Assembly (NCBI RefSeq): GCF_964275005.1
Contig: NC_092685.1
Span: 14,971,579-15,035,578 of the forward strand
Reading direction: 5' to 3'
From: Diadema setosum
Taxonomy: Eukaryota; Echinodermata; Echinoidea; Diadematoida; Diadematidae
Length of the DNA stretch: 64,000 nt
Under the pieces are notes generated by a model. The model did not search any database. It saw nothing but the letters and a program-made list of their open reading frames with translations, and had not been told where the DNA came from. Positions 11,401 through 24,100 of the stretch are shown one piece after another (position 1 is the stretch's first letter; each line of letters opens with the position of its first letter). A program made the translations under genes and the position numbers.

Positions 11401-12190
11401 TTTTTCACTTTCATCTCCCCAAGTCTCTAAAGCTATGGCAGTTCTCTTGAACTATGTTGTAGATTACTTGTTGTGTATCATACATAAAAAAGTAATTTTG
11501 TTTTAATAAGCTGCCCTGAAGTTATGTGGGATAACTTGTTCCATTGTTTGATAAGCCAGGACTACTGACAGTATACATTTCATAGTGCTGCAAATACTAC
11601 TAGTATTCTTTGACAGATTGTGTCCATGGCAACTCAAAGTTTGAGCAATCCTAAATATAGAAGTTCGAGCAATTCTAAACAGTTCCACTGCTTTCTATTT
11701 AACACTGATATAGTATATTAGGCCTATATTCACTGCATCAAATAATTTGAGGATTGAAAATTCTAATATTAACTCAGCAATAAATGGGATAGGGGTTTGT
11801 AGCTACTACCACGATTCAACTAAAACTTGAATTTTATATCATATAAACTAATTGGAGATATGTGAGGTGATAGCATCACCTAAGGAATTAAAGTATCCCT
11901 AGCCATATCTTTTCATTTATATTATCTATGTATCTATTTCTCTCAAAACATACACACAACATACAATATACATTAATGTAACAATACAGTCAACCTGCAT
12001 GCTGCAGATGGTGCATGGTGAGCTGCAGGTCCTATGTTTGGTAATGCAGCTTATGTACTGCTACTGCAGTCAGGTTCAAACATTCCAAGGACATCAACAT
12101 AAAACAACATTATTTATGCTTTTATACTATACATCTTACATCATGATGTAATAAAATGTAGAACAATCTACTAGTATACAAGTGTAATGT
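11401..12190. other. No gene seen
   Basis: AT-rich spacer. Short open frames on the minus strand have no splice partners or motifs. Confidence 0.5.
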
Positions 12191-13060
12191 TTTATGCACT
12201 GCACTGGATGGGACAGAGGTGCACGCAACGCCAGGCACTCGCCAAGTTTGTAATAAATGTCTCATGACTTTTTCCGACTAGATAGATACCCCCTACCACT
12301 TTAGAACCCTCCCCGCAAGAGTTGGGGTGATAAATCGCACTATCGAACAACCCACGGTCTCTTTCTCCCGTCGAAACGCACACCCCTCTCTCTCTACTCT
12401 GCGCCATGGCCTACATATTTCCAAGTAGAGATAATGGACTCCGCATCCGGGATCGCACAACAACATTTATCCATTGCATTTAGCAACTGCAATAATAACT
12501 TGAATCTTACCCATAAGAATCGTCCTCACTCACCGTTTTCGAGATGATGCCTTGAGGACTACCTTTCCGCTGTCACCATCATCCCTTCAGCTCAGATAAC
12601 TTCAGGCACCATAGCTACTCCAAATCGAGCACTACCTACCAAGAACTTCTGTCATATTGGATATCACCCACCTCCAACCAACTTACCCTACCGAGTAGTG
12701 AGCTTACCAACTTGCAACTCGTTGGGAACCACGTAGGCATACACGGCTTGCGGTATTCCTCGTCGATTCCTCGGTGCAAAAGTGATCAGCAAAGGTCGTG
12801 AGTACTCCTTAGGGATGCGGCCTCGGGAATGGGGTACCAGTGGTGGGGTGTGTATTTGGTACTTTGTTTTCCTGTGGTAGCGTGTATGTGTGTGTGCAGT
12901 GCTGGTGAGATATCTCGCTAGGAATGAGGAAGCACGCGTTGCACGCATTCGCTTGCAAAAACTTTCGTTTCGTGAAGATTCGCGAACCGGGTGCTGTTTA
13001 CTCATGTGATCGCATAGAGATCGCTCATTGGATAAACTTTCATGGGATCCTCCCACCTTG
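12191..13060 (-). promoter_or_regulatory. GC-richer patch, possible 5' exon on the minus strand
   Basis: This block has higher GC and more CpG than its surroundings. On the minus strand a strong donor (AAAACG then GTGAGTGAGG) lies at about 12536, as expected at the end of a first exon starting upstream (up to about 13050). The frames here (12192-12407 and 12688-13056) show no known domain. I find no downstream minus-strand coding exon to join, so the exon may be non-coding or spurious. Confidence 0.25.
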
Positions 13061-13252
13061 CTGCAGATGTTGATATCAATCAGCTGAGAGGATTAATGAT
13101 TATCCATCCTCTCGCTGTCTACGCCTCGAAACAAGCAAGTGCGTGAGTACCGTGAAATTTAGTTTACATAATACTTGTAGATCTAAAATAATTCCCACAC
13201 GAAAAAAAAAGTAGAAACAAAAGCAAAAAAGAAGTATATAGATATATATAAG

Positions 13253-15324
13253 TGTTAGGACCTGTTAGAAACGCAGAAATCTCCTTTAATATGCACAACA
13301 CACAAGTGAACAGTACAAACGTGTGTTACAGACACCAGACCACAGCCCAACTCCCTTGCTTTGGCGAGAATGTCATGAGTGGACAATAATGGGCCCCTTG
13401 TTTTATGAGACCTTTGGCCTTGGTGGGTCTTTGCAGTTTGCCTATGTGGGGAAAAGTTTTTGCTCTTACGGTGAGAGCTATGATACACATGACACCGGCC
13501 AGTTGAGACGTGTTTTGTAGCCGCTGCTCTCATACAGCCGACTGCCATATTATCCTATATAGGTAAGCTGAATCGATTTTCTACTATTTTGCATATAAAG
13601 ATGTGCATGCATGGCAGTATTAAATTGTAACTGCTGAGTTTCTTGCGATATGTTCTCTTGCTCTTTCAACTTATGTCTCTATCTCTCAATTTCCCTCTTC
13701 ACTCTCCATTTCCTCAATACAATTCTCCTTTCACTTTCACCTTTTCCTTTTCCTCTCTTATTTATCTCATTCCTTGAGATCATTGTAAATAGTTAATATA
13801 CTTGCTGAAAGCAATATGTTGGAGTAAGGTTAGGGTTATACTTCGTCAGATGGAAGTATTACCATGGATTGGTTGTGTAACGTATGGACATAAAGCCAAC
13901 ATTCAGCGTCCTGTTTGTTGGTATGATTATTGTTCACATGTGTGTGTATTTCCAACAGACCTTGTGATTAGTGTAATTGTATATAGATAGAGTTAGCATC
14001 ATTATAACTCTTTAGTTGATTGATTTAAACAGTTTTTACCTGATTGAAAGTCAGTATAGGAAAATCAAGCATGATGGCACGAGAACCACCAATCTCCAGT
14101 GCATCATGTCATGTCTTTATTAGAATGTGTATTAAGAATTAATTTCACTTGAGTATAAATGCTGGAGACGGCAGTCAGATTGTCGTATAGGATCCGCCAA
14201 TAGGTTCTTGTACAGATTGCATATATATGTACGCAATATACAGTATGTATGATTTAGCGTTGCCCTTTAAGTGCATTATGCCTTTAAGTTGCACATTCCG
14301 TATATAGTCGGTGGTCAGCCACTGCGCCCCCCCCCCCCTCTCTCTCTCTCTCTCCTCCTACTTTCGCTATCGCTATCGCACTCCGACCTGTTCAACGTTG
14401 AATCTCCTCTTTTTCTGCCCTCCTCTCTTTTTGGTAGCAGGCTGACCATCTCTCTGTTTATGTTTTACATTTTTTGAAACAAATCACTTTTCCTCCCAGT
14501 ATTCGAGACTTGGGAGAGGAAACAAAAACATTACAAGCAAGTTGAAAGGATATTATTTTGTACTTGTATTAGCTGTTGAAATGCTGTATAGTGAAGACTA
14601 TTTAAATAATAGAATAGGAGAGCTATTATGTGACATCGGTCAGTTGAGACGTGCTTTGTAGCCGCTGCTCTCACAGCCGACTGCCATATTCCCCTACATG
14701 TAGACGCCCCCTTCCAGTGTATAAGACCATCCCCAGAGCAGCTGGCAGTGGACCCCATCTACTGACGAGGACCAGCTGAAGGCATCGCTCTCCATCTCCT
14801 GAGGGAAGGACCTTACATCACCAGCCCAACCCGCTCCGTATCCCTCCATAATTTAATATAGAATTAAATTTTATATGTTGTAAAAACTTCCCAATCTCCA
14901 AAGGTTGTGTTACAAAGTAATTAAGTTGATGTTTGACATAAGATTTTCAATTTTCCTGACCAACCATTTGTTTCAGTGTTAATTAATATAAGGTAATTAT
15001 CTTAAGTGAATTATACACGTTTTTGATGCTTTATGTGTATTGAAGCGTTGAGGCTTTTGTATCATTCCCTCGAGCTGCGTCTCGAGAAACAGAGATACAG
15101 TTTTCCGGTTATTTCACAATTTGTGTGAACACACACCTTTGTTACCGTTCTTATTCGGTTAAAATTCAGACTTGGTCAACGTCATTGGACTAAGTCGAAT
15201 AAATCCTTTCCTTTAACTATATTTTAGAGTGTTATGTTATTTTTTTTCGATTGTTATAAAATCTCCTGTTGAGTAAACAAAACCCGAATTGGGCCAGGTT
15301 AGTTCAAACCTGCGACATATATAC

Positions 15325-15357
<33 letters not shown>

Positions 15358-15476
15358 CACATACATATACATATTATATATGCATATATAGAAAACGCAC
15401 TGGTGGATACAGCCGTCACATCTTTATTGAGTTATACATCATGCGTAACACACAGAAATCCCGCTTTATATTCACT
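13253..15476. mobile_element. Fragmentary, possibly LTR-derived repeats
   Basis: Two direct repeats of about 70 bp (13493-13560 and 14634-14704, both with CAGTTGAGACGTG and GCCGCTGCTCTCA) and a shorter pair (near 13268 and 15446, with CAGAAATC followed by a CTTTAATATGCAC-like motif) lie in this interval. A TATAAATGCTGGAGACGG motif at 14155 and AATAAA-type motifs are present. The arrangement recalls old LTR debris, but no retroviral coding region is visible and the boundaries are uncertain. It is best read as a broken, old fossil of unknown family. Confidence 0.25.
15304..15390. repeat. (TA)n/(CATA)n microsatellite
   Basis: Alternating TATATACATATA over about 80 bp. The isoleucine/tyrosine-rich open frames across it are artefacts of the repeat. 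Confidence 0.9.
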
Positions 15477-15504
15477 TTATACGATTATTTTGAATGCATC
15501 ATTT

Positions 15505-15533
15505 CAGGGAGGTGTTTTATACCACCTCCCTGG
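15505..15533. repeat. Short hairpin CAGGGAGGTG..CACCTCCCTG
   Basis: CAGGGAGGTG, an 8-9 base loop, then its complement CACCTCCCTG. The same small hairpin with a different loop occurs at 33780-33803 and 41781-41811, which suggests a tiny dispersed family. Confidence 0.75.
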
Positions 15534-17512
15534 CTATTCCCAGGCCCGTAACTCAGACTTTTAGGGCGGTTCGATTTGGAAATGGCAAACTTTTCTGAGG
15601 GAGTGAAGCGACAGAGCGGGGTAGGGTCCTGGAGGTGCATGGCTGTTTCCCATGATGTCAGAAATTCCTGGGGGGGGGGGGGAGGGGGATTTATCTGTGC
15701 ACACTTTGGCTGGAATGATTTTTTTTTCATTCAAAAAAGTAGAACGATATGTTGGTTATCTATCAATATTTGCCAAAAATTACCCAAAGCAAACTAAATT
15801 CTAGATTGTTGATTATCTGATATCTATAGCAGTGTGACGGTGTGGTAAGAACCCTTCCAAGGAAGGAATTTTTGCATTTTTAGGACTGAAATTCAACAAT
15901 CTGTATGGTAGGCCCTATTCACATAGACTTTGGTGGAACACTTCGAAAATGTCCTGTCAAAAAAGAAGATTATCATTTTGGGCATTACTTAATGTATGAA
16001 AAATACAAAAATAATCAACATGCGTGCTTTTTCATGTGACTTTCTCATTTACTGTTCATGTTATTATTACTGGGGAAATCTAACATCAGAATCTAAACAA
16101 AAATGATGGTTTTTATTTTATTTATTTATTTTTTTTTTTTTGGGGGGGGGGAGGGGATAAAAATGACAGGTGTATAATAATATAAAAATATGGAGACCGA
16201 ATGAAGCGCATACGACTTGATTGCAAAACACCCTGTATAGTCCAAAATAAACAACATTATATAATTAACATTCCGATATAGTGCATGTATGCATAATGAT
16301 ATGAAGAGACAGAAATTAGAGAAAAATGAAGGTGGGTGGAGGTCCACAGATAATGAGAAAATGTTTAAGCCTGCGACAGTTATTTCCTTCATACACTTGA
16401 ATAAATCGTCTATTTATTATTAGAAAGTCTATCCCAAATCAAAGGTCTTAAAAAGGTTTTCCGAACCCCATAATCAAAACAGCTTTGCGTTTATCATTCC
16501 CTGAAAGCCGTGTGGAAAACCTGTTTCTGCCGAGAAAAAGAGTTGATAAACGCACCCTATGATAGAATGTGATAGATTTAGATAATAGTAATCATGATAA
16601 GATTATAGTAATAAACGCAACACCGGTAAATAAATAACTATTGTATGTCAGGCTCATCTTTGTCATTGTTTGATAAGCGAAGTTCCCTCTCAACTCTTCT
16701 CATAACAATTTACACATCCCTCGAGAGAGAGCGGAAGAGTGAGGAATTCAATTCTTTCATCCTTCGCCAGAATAGAGTGTGATCAATGTTTGTGGTCGAA
16801 GTATGGAATGAAATCTAGCAAGCAACGTCACAGTAACTATAATACTCAAGATAACCTTTTTTGTTATTTTTCTCTTATTACTTCCGTACTTCGGGCCAAT
16901 AGGACCAATGACCTGACAGTCAAGAATAGACATGATTTTCTTATTAGATCGAAGTTCACCACGGCATTAACGAATCGTTGCTTTGACGATTATTTACCCC
17001 CGCCCCCCCCCCCCAAAAAAAAAAAAAATATTGTACACCTACAGTGAATTAATGTAAAATGAAAAAAAAAATGTTTTACTTTATATACAACCTTCAGTAA
17101 TTTCACAGTTCATATTGTTCATTTTTCATAAAATCGACAGTACGATTAAAGTAAGTTACTGTAAAATGAGAAATGTTTTACTTTATATATAACGTTTTTC
17201 ACATTTCATGATGTCAATCATTTTCATCAAATCTTAATTATCGTGAAAACTGGCCAGAGCAATTTCCTGTTATCATCTCCACTTACAGTAAAATACCATT
17301 AGAACTACATTATCTTACACTAAATTTTTAGGTAATAATAATAATAATGATAATGATAACACTGAAAATAATAATGATAATAATCAACAACGCTTAATGA
17401 TAGCGCATAACACATAGTGTATATATATCATGCGTATGTATGATGGGCTCTATCTTAAATTCAATGCTACTTACCCTTATACCTATACAGAATGATGTAA
17501 AAACACTGATTA
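15534..17512. other. No gene seen; homopolymer tracts and a weak duplication
   Basis: G runs are at 15670-15683 and 16141-16150, and a C/A tract is at 17003-17028. A TGTTTTACTTTATATA motif occurs at 17070 and 17177 with similar flanks, a probable 107-bp duplication. No supported exon. Confidence 0.5.
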
Positions 17513-17590
17513 TAGTTCGTTATTCCGAAGGTTCGTTAATCTGAAAACGAAAATAAAGTTAATTTCGAAGATTCGTTAGTACGCGGTGTT
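17513..17590. repeat. GTTCGTTATTCCGAAGGTTCG short repeat
   Basis: TTCGTTATTCCGAAGGTTCG followed by TTAATCTGAAAACGAAAATA, then TTTCGAAGATTCGTTAG as a partial inverted return. It looks like a short self-complementary dispersed repeat. Confidence 0.5.
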
Positions 17591-17835
17591 TTTTTTTTTT
17601 TCATTTCACGTAAAATAACAAATACATCATGCACCACCAGCACATTTTGCCCTTATGAGCACGCACATAAAACATTATAGGCCTATACTTTCCCATTCAA
17701 TCGCACTTTTGTAGCCTATATGTCTAAGAATAACTATATAATCAGCTTTTATGTGGTCATATCAACACGGAAACATCTTTAAACAATGACATTTCGGGGA
17801 AATAGATTTAAAAAAAAATGCCGTTGGACCCCGGT

Positions 17836-18300
17836 AAATAATAATAATAATAATAATGTAATGTTCTTATATAGCGCAATTCAACACAAAATAGGTTCTC
17901 AAAGCGCTTTACATACATACATACATACATACATGTGTATACATATATAATGAAACATAGTTACAACTGAAAACTGGCAAACCACATATCATAATGGTAC
18001 AATTCTACTATACTACTGCAAAAGTTACTGAACATTGTACGCTAAACGAAATAAGTGAGTTTTCGATGGTTTTTTGAAGAGTTCAGAGTTTTCTTGGGAT
18101 CGGAGTAGCTGAGGAAGGGAGTTCCAGAGGACTGGACCTGCATAAGCAAAAGTTTTCACGCTGTCAATAGTACTAAAATCCCAGTATCTTTGTGTTCACA
18201 TCTGGTGAAAACGTTTATTCCTAGACACTCGATTTGTCTTCTGAAAATATTTGCGAAGGTTAGTGACGTATGAAGTCTATTTTTTGTTTTCTCATTGAAT
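17836..18300. mobile_element. LINE/SINE-like 3' segment with ATA repeats
   Basis: (AATA)n, then TGTTCTTATATAGCGCAATT, then TCTCAAAGCGCTTTACAT, a (CATA)n run, and further in GCTGAGGAAGGGAGTTCCAG with GGACTGGACC. The same order is seen, more decayed, at 11085-11400. No coding region remains. Confidence 0.55.
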
Positions 18301-19095
18301 AGAGCGCCCTGAGACTTTACTCTTATTCAATTTCTACATATAGGCCTACATAACATAATTTTTTACAAGCGGACAAGTGCCACAAACAATCAGGGCACAC
18401 TCTCAGTGTGAGAAGATGAATTTTACCAGATAATCATAATGAGGTAAAACTTTGCAACGCGTCCGCAAGCAGATTCACCGTATTCCTGGTAGTATGACAA
18501 AATTTTACACGGAAAATGGATTTTAACAGGCGTCTTTAGTGTGTATGAAGTGGGAGAATTTCTGAAAAATGTAAGGTATATAGCCTCTATAATGTACATT
18601 AGATTTGCATACGCGGTCGTAAAATTTGTGCAGTATTTGTTACACTTTTAGAAGTAGAATGTGTATTTGTAGCATCTACTCCCGAATTTGCATTGAGGGT
18701 CTTCAGTTTATATAACTTTTCAGCTCACATTATAACATGTTCTTTAAAATCCTAAGTTTAAATCTCAAATGTAAAACTCTCCTTTCCCCTTGCCCTTAGA
18801 TTATATTAACATATTTGTTTCACTTGCTTCGGTTATGTCAACCAATAAATAATTCACGATTCTGACGGTCTTCTGGTTCCTTCTTGAATCAAATGTACTA
18901 CCTTTCATGATTTATACAACCATAAATGTTTTATGATAGCTACGCTGTAATATTACATGAGATTGTACTTTTGTTTTGCTCCTTTGTAACTTTAATTATG
19001 TTTTGCTGAATTCTTGATAACAATGAAATTCTACCCTGTTTTTACTCAAAAAGCAGAATAAATGCAAACAAACAAGATTAGATGAGGGCATGATT
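18301..19095. other. No gene seen
   Basis: AT-rich DNA with no exon, repeat or RNA structure that I can support. Confidence 0.5.
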
Positions 19096-19350
19096 GTGAT
19101 CCTATTCCTATGGAATAGACTCCCACAAAACATTCGTAATCTGTCCTCTCTAAGTGAGTTTAAGAACTCACTTAAAACCTGGTTATTCAGACAAGCTTTT
19201 TTGTAAACATTTCCTTTATTCCCTTTCTCATACCTCTTTTTCATTGGTATTTTCTTTCTGCCTCTCTTTCTTGCGCCATGAGCATCTATTCATGATGGAT
19301 ACCGGCGCATTACAAGTGTTCATATTATTATTATCTCATGAATCTTTCTT
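19096..19350 (+). mobile_element. LINE 3' end (ORF2 tail plus 3' UTR)
   Basis: The frame 19102-19206 reads LFLWNRLPQNIRNLSSLSEF, then KNSLKTWLFRQAFL and a stop. This is the classic C-terminal signature of CR1/L2/Rex-like LINE ORF2 (LWNxLPxxIRxxxSLxxFKxxLKTxLF). The sequence after the stop contains GGCGCATTACAAGTG and TATTATTATTAT, typical of a LINE 3' tail. The rest of ORF2 is missing upstream, so it is a 5'-truncated copy. Confidence 0.8.
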
Positions 19351-20794
19351 TGACTTGAACACAAATCCTCACTTATAATCCCCTTTTCTCGGCATCGAAT
19401 TCAACAATTATTTCATAATATCCTTTGCTTATATCATAAATGTAGTATTGTCACAGCCTAGAAATTAAGACTTTTTGGGTTGTACTTGCTGAATTGTCGA
19501 CCGGAGACACGATGACATGAAGTATTTTGGGGCATACATTTATGGGCGTGTCTGAGGTGGTGACGGATGTTAAAATTTGCATAATGGTTGCGACAGATGC
19601 CACTGCGTCGTGAAAACAAGTAAAACTAAACTTGAATAATTATTGTAAGATTTTATATGCCTTTTAGATTTTGTATAAACTTCTCCCATTCTGTTTATTA
19701 TATTCTTCCTTACAATAATATTGAAGACACAGACGGAACAATATTGCACTACAAGACAAGTTTAAACCAGACTTCAAGATTAAGTTTTAATTTTTTGTTA
19801 TGTGAGCCAAAAGAAGTGCTTTTATAATGACATTGATATAAACTTTGGAATTGCGTAAGGTTACTAACTGTTTATTTCAAAACCACAATGATTGCTCTTG
19901 TTGAACATTAAGTTTGACACAAATCGTAAAAAAAAAAAAACTGTGATGAAGGAGAATTTACTTTATATAAATGAAGGCGAGTAGAGAATCAGCTCAGAAA
20001 AGACGTCGCAAACAATTAACGTTAAACAATCTTTACCCCCTCCCCCCCCCCCCAAAAAAAAAAAAAAATATCTCATTAATGTGATGCGCTACAAAGATTT
20101 TTACTATTCACGTGACAACGAAGCGTCGAATCAATCTTTCCCCTTGTAATGAATTTCCTTTGACTGAGGTTCAACACTAGATCCAAGACAAGATTCAGGG
20201 GCTTTGAAATGGAAGTGAAGACTGAACATGTGGTATAGAACAACACCATGATGATATGAAGCTACTATCAAAAGTTATATATATATATATATATAATAAC
20301 TACCAAAGAACAAAACCAAACACACAAACACCAAAATGCCTGTATAGGAGATATAACTTCCAGAATTCTGCATGACATGATGGTGTCAACATAGGCCCAC
20401 TACGAATGTGATATAATTTTTGGGCAATAATGAGAGCCGAGCTATTGGCAAACAATATTCCGACTCAGGAATCTGAGGACACAAACTTACTATGAACTCA
20501 AGATGGCGCTACTCTCTACATGAGGACAGACAGAGCTGCACGAGGCAGCGCTTCAGAAGGGTGGGACATGCAGTTTTTGAAGTGACGTGGGTACAATAAT
20601 ACTCATTATGTGATTTTCAACCGTCGACGTCTACTAAGCTCTCAACCAATCAGGAGCCTGCACAGGGTACTAACAGTCTTTGATATGTTTACTATACATG
20701 TAATAATATACATCGAACAAGTTTTAGATGACAAGGAGATGGCCGTGTGGATAGTTGTGTCAGTATTTGCCTGTAAATGTATTCCAGTGGATAA
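19351..20794. other. No gene seen
   Basis: AT-rich, with a poly-C/poly-A tract at 20038-20068 and a short (TA)n at 20277-20295. No supported exon. Confidence 0.5.
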
Positions 20795-21107
20795 AATAAG
20801 ACTTATTATTCTTATTCAGTTATACACATGTGACATCTAATAACAATAATAACATGGTAATAATAACGATAAAGATAATGATGATGATATATATACATAT
20901 ATATATAATCATCATCATCATCTTTATCATTATTATTATATTATTATTACTGTTGTTATTAGTTGTCGCATGTGTATAACTGAATAAGTCTTATATGGTT
21001 CATACATATTTATGATATCATATAAGATTAATGAGATATACATATAATGTACAATATATCTAATTAATCTTATATGATATCATAAATATGTATGATACCA
21101 TATAAGA
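20795..21107. repeat. Two adjacent long hairpins
   Basis: First hairpin: the left arm at about 20796-20890 (ATAAGACTTATT, then CAGTTATACACATG) pairs with 20908-20993 (CATGTGTATAACTGAATAAG), the inner part being GAT/ATC repeats. The left arm carries about 9 extra bases. Second hairpin: 20990-21040 (CATACATATTTATGATATCA) pairs with 21055-21107 (TGATATCATAAATATGTATG). The two share the border TTATATGG. There is no coding region. Confidence 0.85.
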
Positions 21108-24100
21108 AGTGTATGGGGGAAAAAAATCATCTACTGCACAAAAAAAGAGACACATGTTTAGACAAACAAGACTTAAGCAGTAATGGTTTGTATCATTTTT
21201 TTTTATTCACTTGGCAGCAGGCAGATACTTTTTGCACAATAAAATATAGTTATATTTAATCCCTTTATGAGGAAAATATAAACATTTCAGTAGTAGCATT
21301 TATGAATACACCGAATTGTTTGGACTATTACAGTGGAGGCATCATAGTCACAGCACAGTGGATGAAGTTTTTATACACTAGTGTACTCAGGAAGACTGTT
21401 TATTGTATAATTAATGTATGTAAAAGGCACTAAATACCATCCTGCCTTCTTCTGTTCTCTATAATGCCTTTTGTACAAATCTGACAAATTTAGGTATACT
21501 ACTAATTTCTTAATCTGTGTGAAATAAGTCCTACAATGCAAAGTGTGTGTATACAAACATACACAAGTGTGTGTGTGTGTATGTGTGTGTGCCCTTTTTT
21601 GCAAGTGCTCCATGCGTTTGTATGTCACTTTTGACATTACCGCTTGTGAAATACACTACTTGTATATATAGAAATTAGTACATTTCTTTCTTGTGGGCTG
21701 ATCCATATCATTGCTCTATGTCAGCAGCTAAAAAAAAAAGTTGCTTTGAGTCAGATAAAGTCATCAAGTTTGATAAGTTCTCTGTTGACAGAGAAATTTG
21801 TAAAAAAATCTTCACATAAAGTAATCTGAACTGCATTCAAAAACTGTTTCATAAACTTCTTCATCAACTTATCCCCTTTTCACATACAGAATTAGTACAA
21901 ACATTTCATTTGTATAACATATCAAATATCGAACACGTATCATAAAATAACTGTACTACATTTCAGTCTAAAAGTTTCAGATCTATTTCTCTTTATAAAG
22001 TTCTTATTGATTGACGAGACATCTATACTGACAGTGATTATCTGAGCAACTCTTTAGTGTAATGGTTATTCATGTCATATTCCATCAAGATAAACTGTAA
22101 CCTTCTTGTTGCTTTTACAGCGTCTCTACTCCTTCATTGGCACAACTTTAGCTCTGATACCCATGGTCCAACACTGAAGTAAAATATGAGAAATAAACTG
22201 ATCTTCACACATTCATCACGAGAGAAGTTTTACCTTCTTCTAAACTTCTTTTGATTACGTACATCACACTCACTGATCTACGGTATGAATTCTCAAAAGG
22301 CATATTGACTACATCCAATCACACTGAATTTGTTTCACCTCCATGCATATCATTTGTAATTACTGTGGTCTATCGTATCATTAAGCTTATCTTAAATCAA
22401 AGATTATTAACAGTTAACAGATGTCTCTTAACAGAGAGATTTAAAAGCATTTTCTGTTTTGGCGTTCTGACATACATCTTGTTTTCTTTTGTTTTTAAAC
22501 AAAAAACCAAGACAAACTTATTCTACATCACACTTTGTATAACAACACCTTGACTCCTTTTTTGCCCACCAAAAAGAGTACCACATTTGAATTTCTCTGC
22601 TGTGGGCTGAAAAAAAAAATTCAATAGTTTACATTTCTGATGCAACATATGATAGGAAGACATTATCTGCAGGACCAACACAGATTTTGTTTGAAAAATA
22701 CAACTCAGACCTCATGCAGAATACCATGTATCTCTATTTTAAATTTGGTTAAAATTTCGACAGAATCTACAAACAGATAACAGAAGTTGAAAGATCATAA
22801 AAAGCACAAGGTTTTGACTGATGAATACACATTAAAAACAAAAACAAAAAAAAACAAAAACCTGTGGCACATGAAATTTAAACACTGTTAACCTTCAGAC
22901 AAGGTTCCATAATGGAAATACACTTCAATCCATACCCATCAACTAAAAGCCAAACATTTACACTGGCCATCGTTACTCCCACAGAACCATATACACATTC
23001 CCCTTGATGATTGTACCACTAATTTGGAAGAAAAGCAGATAAACTTTGGAGTTGAAGAAACATACATTTGGCAACCACAAGGGAAAGAGTAAAAACTGAC
23101 ATGTACACCGACTGGTTTATAGCTCTACGGCTTCCACAGTAACCCCACAAAAACATCCATTGGATCAAAATACAAGCTTTTGTGGGAGGAGCAGACATTT
23201 GCAGTAAATACAGACAGCGAAAATCCACCATTTTACTGTTACACAACGCAATAAAGAGAAAATATGCTGTGTAAATTCTGGAACTTTGGCTATACAATGC
23301 TGATAATACTTTAGCAACATGGAACATAAAAAGAATGCAAATATAAATGTATATGACTCTGTAAAATATATACTTCATGATGTAATACTATAACACTATT
23401 TACAAAAACTTGAATGTATATGAAACATGTCATATAAGAGATTATGTTTCAGTGCAATCAGAAGTACTTCAGATTCATAATCTTGCAAATAGATTCATTT
23501 TCTGTGATATTTTGTGACCAGCAGTTTCAAATCTGAACACTTTTTTTTTGAAGAAAAAGTAAATTTTCATGGAAGACAAAGAATCATATATTGAGATATC
23601 ATGACTACTTTCATCCAGCTTCGGATCGGAACTTCCTGACAATTTCGTAAGTGGTTGAATTTGTGATCATCAAGTATGGCAATGGATGGAGAAATGTACG
23701 CGTACACGTCACATTCACATCAAGATCAGAGTCAATTTTTTTCTGCAAATTGTTAAATCTGCGCAAGTAATACCCGACTCACAAAATTCATGAAAATACC
23801 CCCCCCCCCGAAATACATGGTAAATACAGTAATCTGAAAAAAAAAAACCAAACAAAAAAGAACATCATGATCATTGGAAAAGTGCAATTACCTTATTGGG
23901 GGGGGGGGGGGGGGGCTCAGACAGGAAGCGGGGGTTGTTTATTTTTCTTCATTAAAATGTGTCATGCCTGAAGATTAATGATTCCTTTTGTTAGGTACCC
24001 AGTAATCTAAATAGATTCAAAATGCCCATATTTTCATTACTGGACTTTATAAAACACACATACACACAAATGCACATTTTATCTCACACATCACAAATAA

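Noticed and set aside
15270-15312. tRNA-like or primer-binding motif (GGTTAGTTCAAACC)
   Set aside because: Resembles a T-arm only loosely. No acceptor stem, D-arm or anticodon arm could be folded around it.
22251-22553. 100-codon plus-strand open frame
   Set aside because: AT-rich composition, no domain, no splice context. Length is not unusual for chance in 64 kb.
23019-23378. 119-codon hydrophobic minus-strand open frame
   Set aside because: Hydrophobicity follows from T-rich codons; there is no conserved motif or supporting exon.
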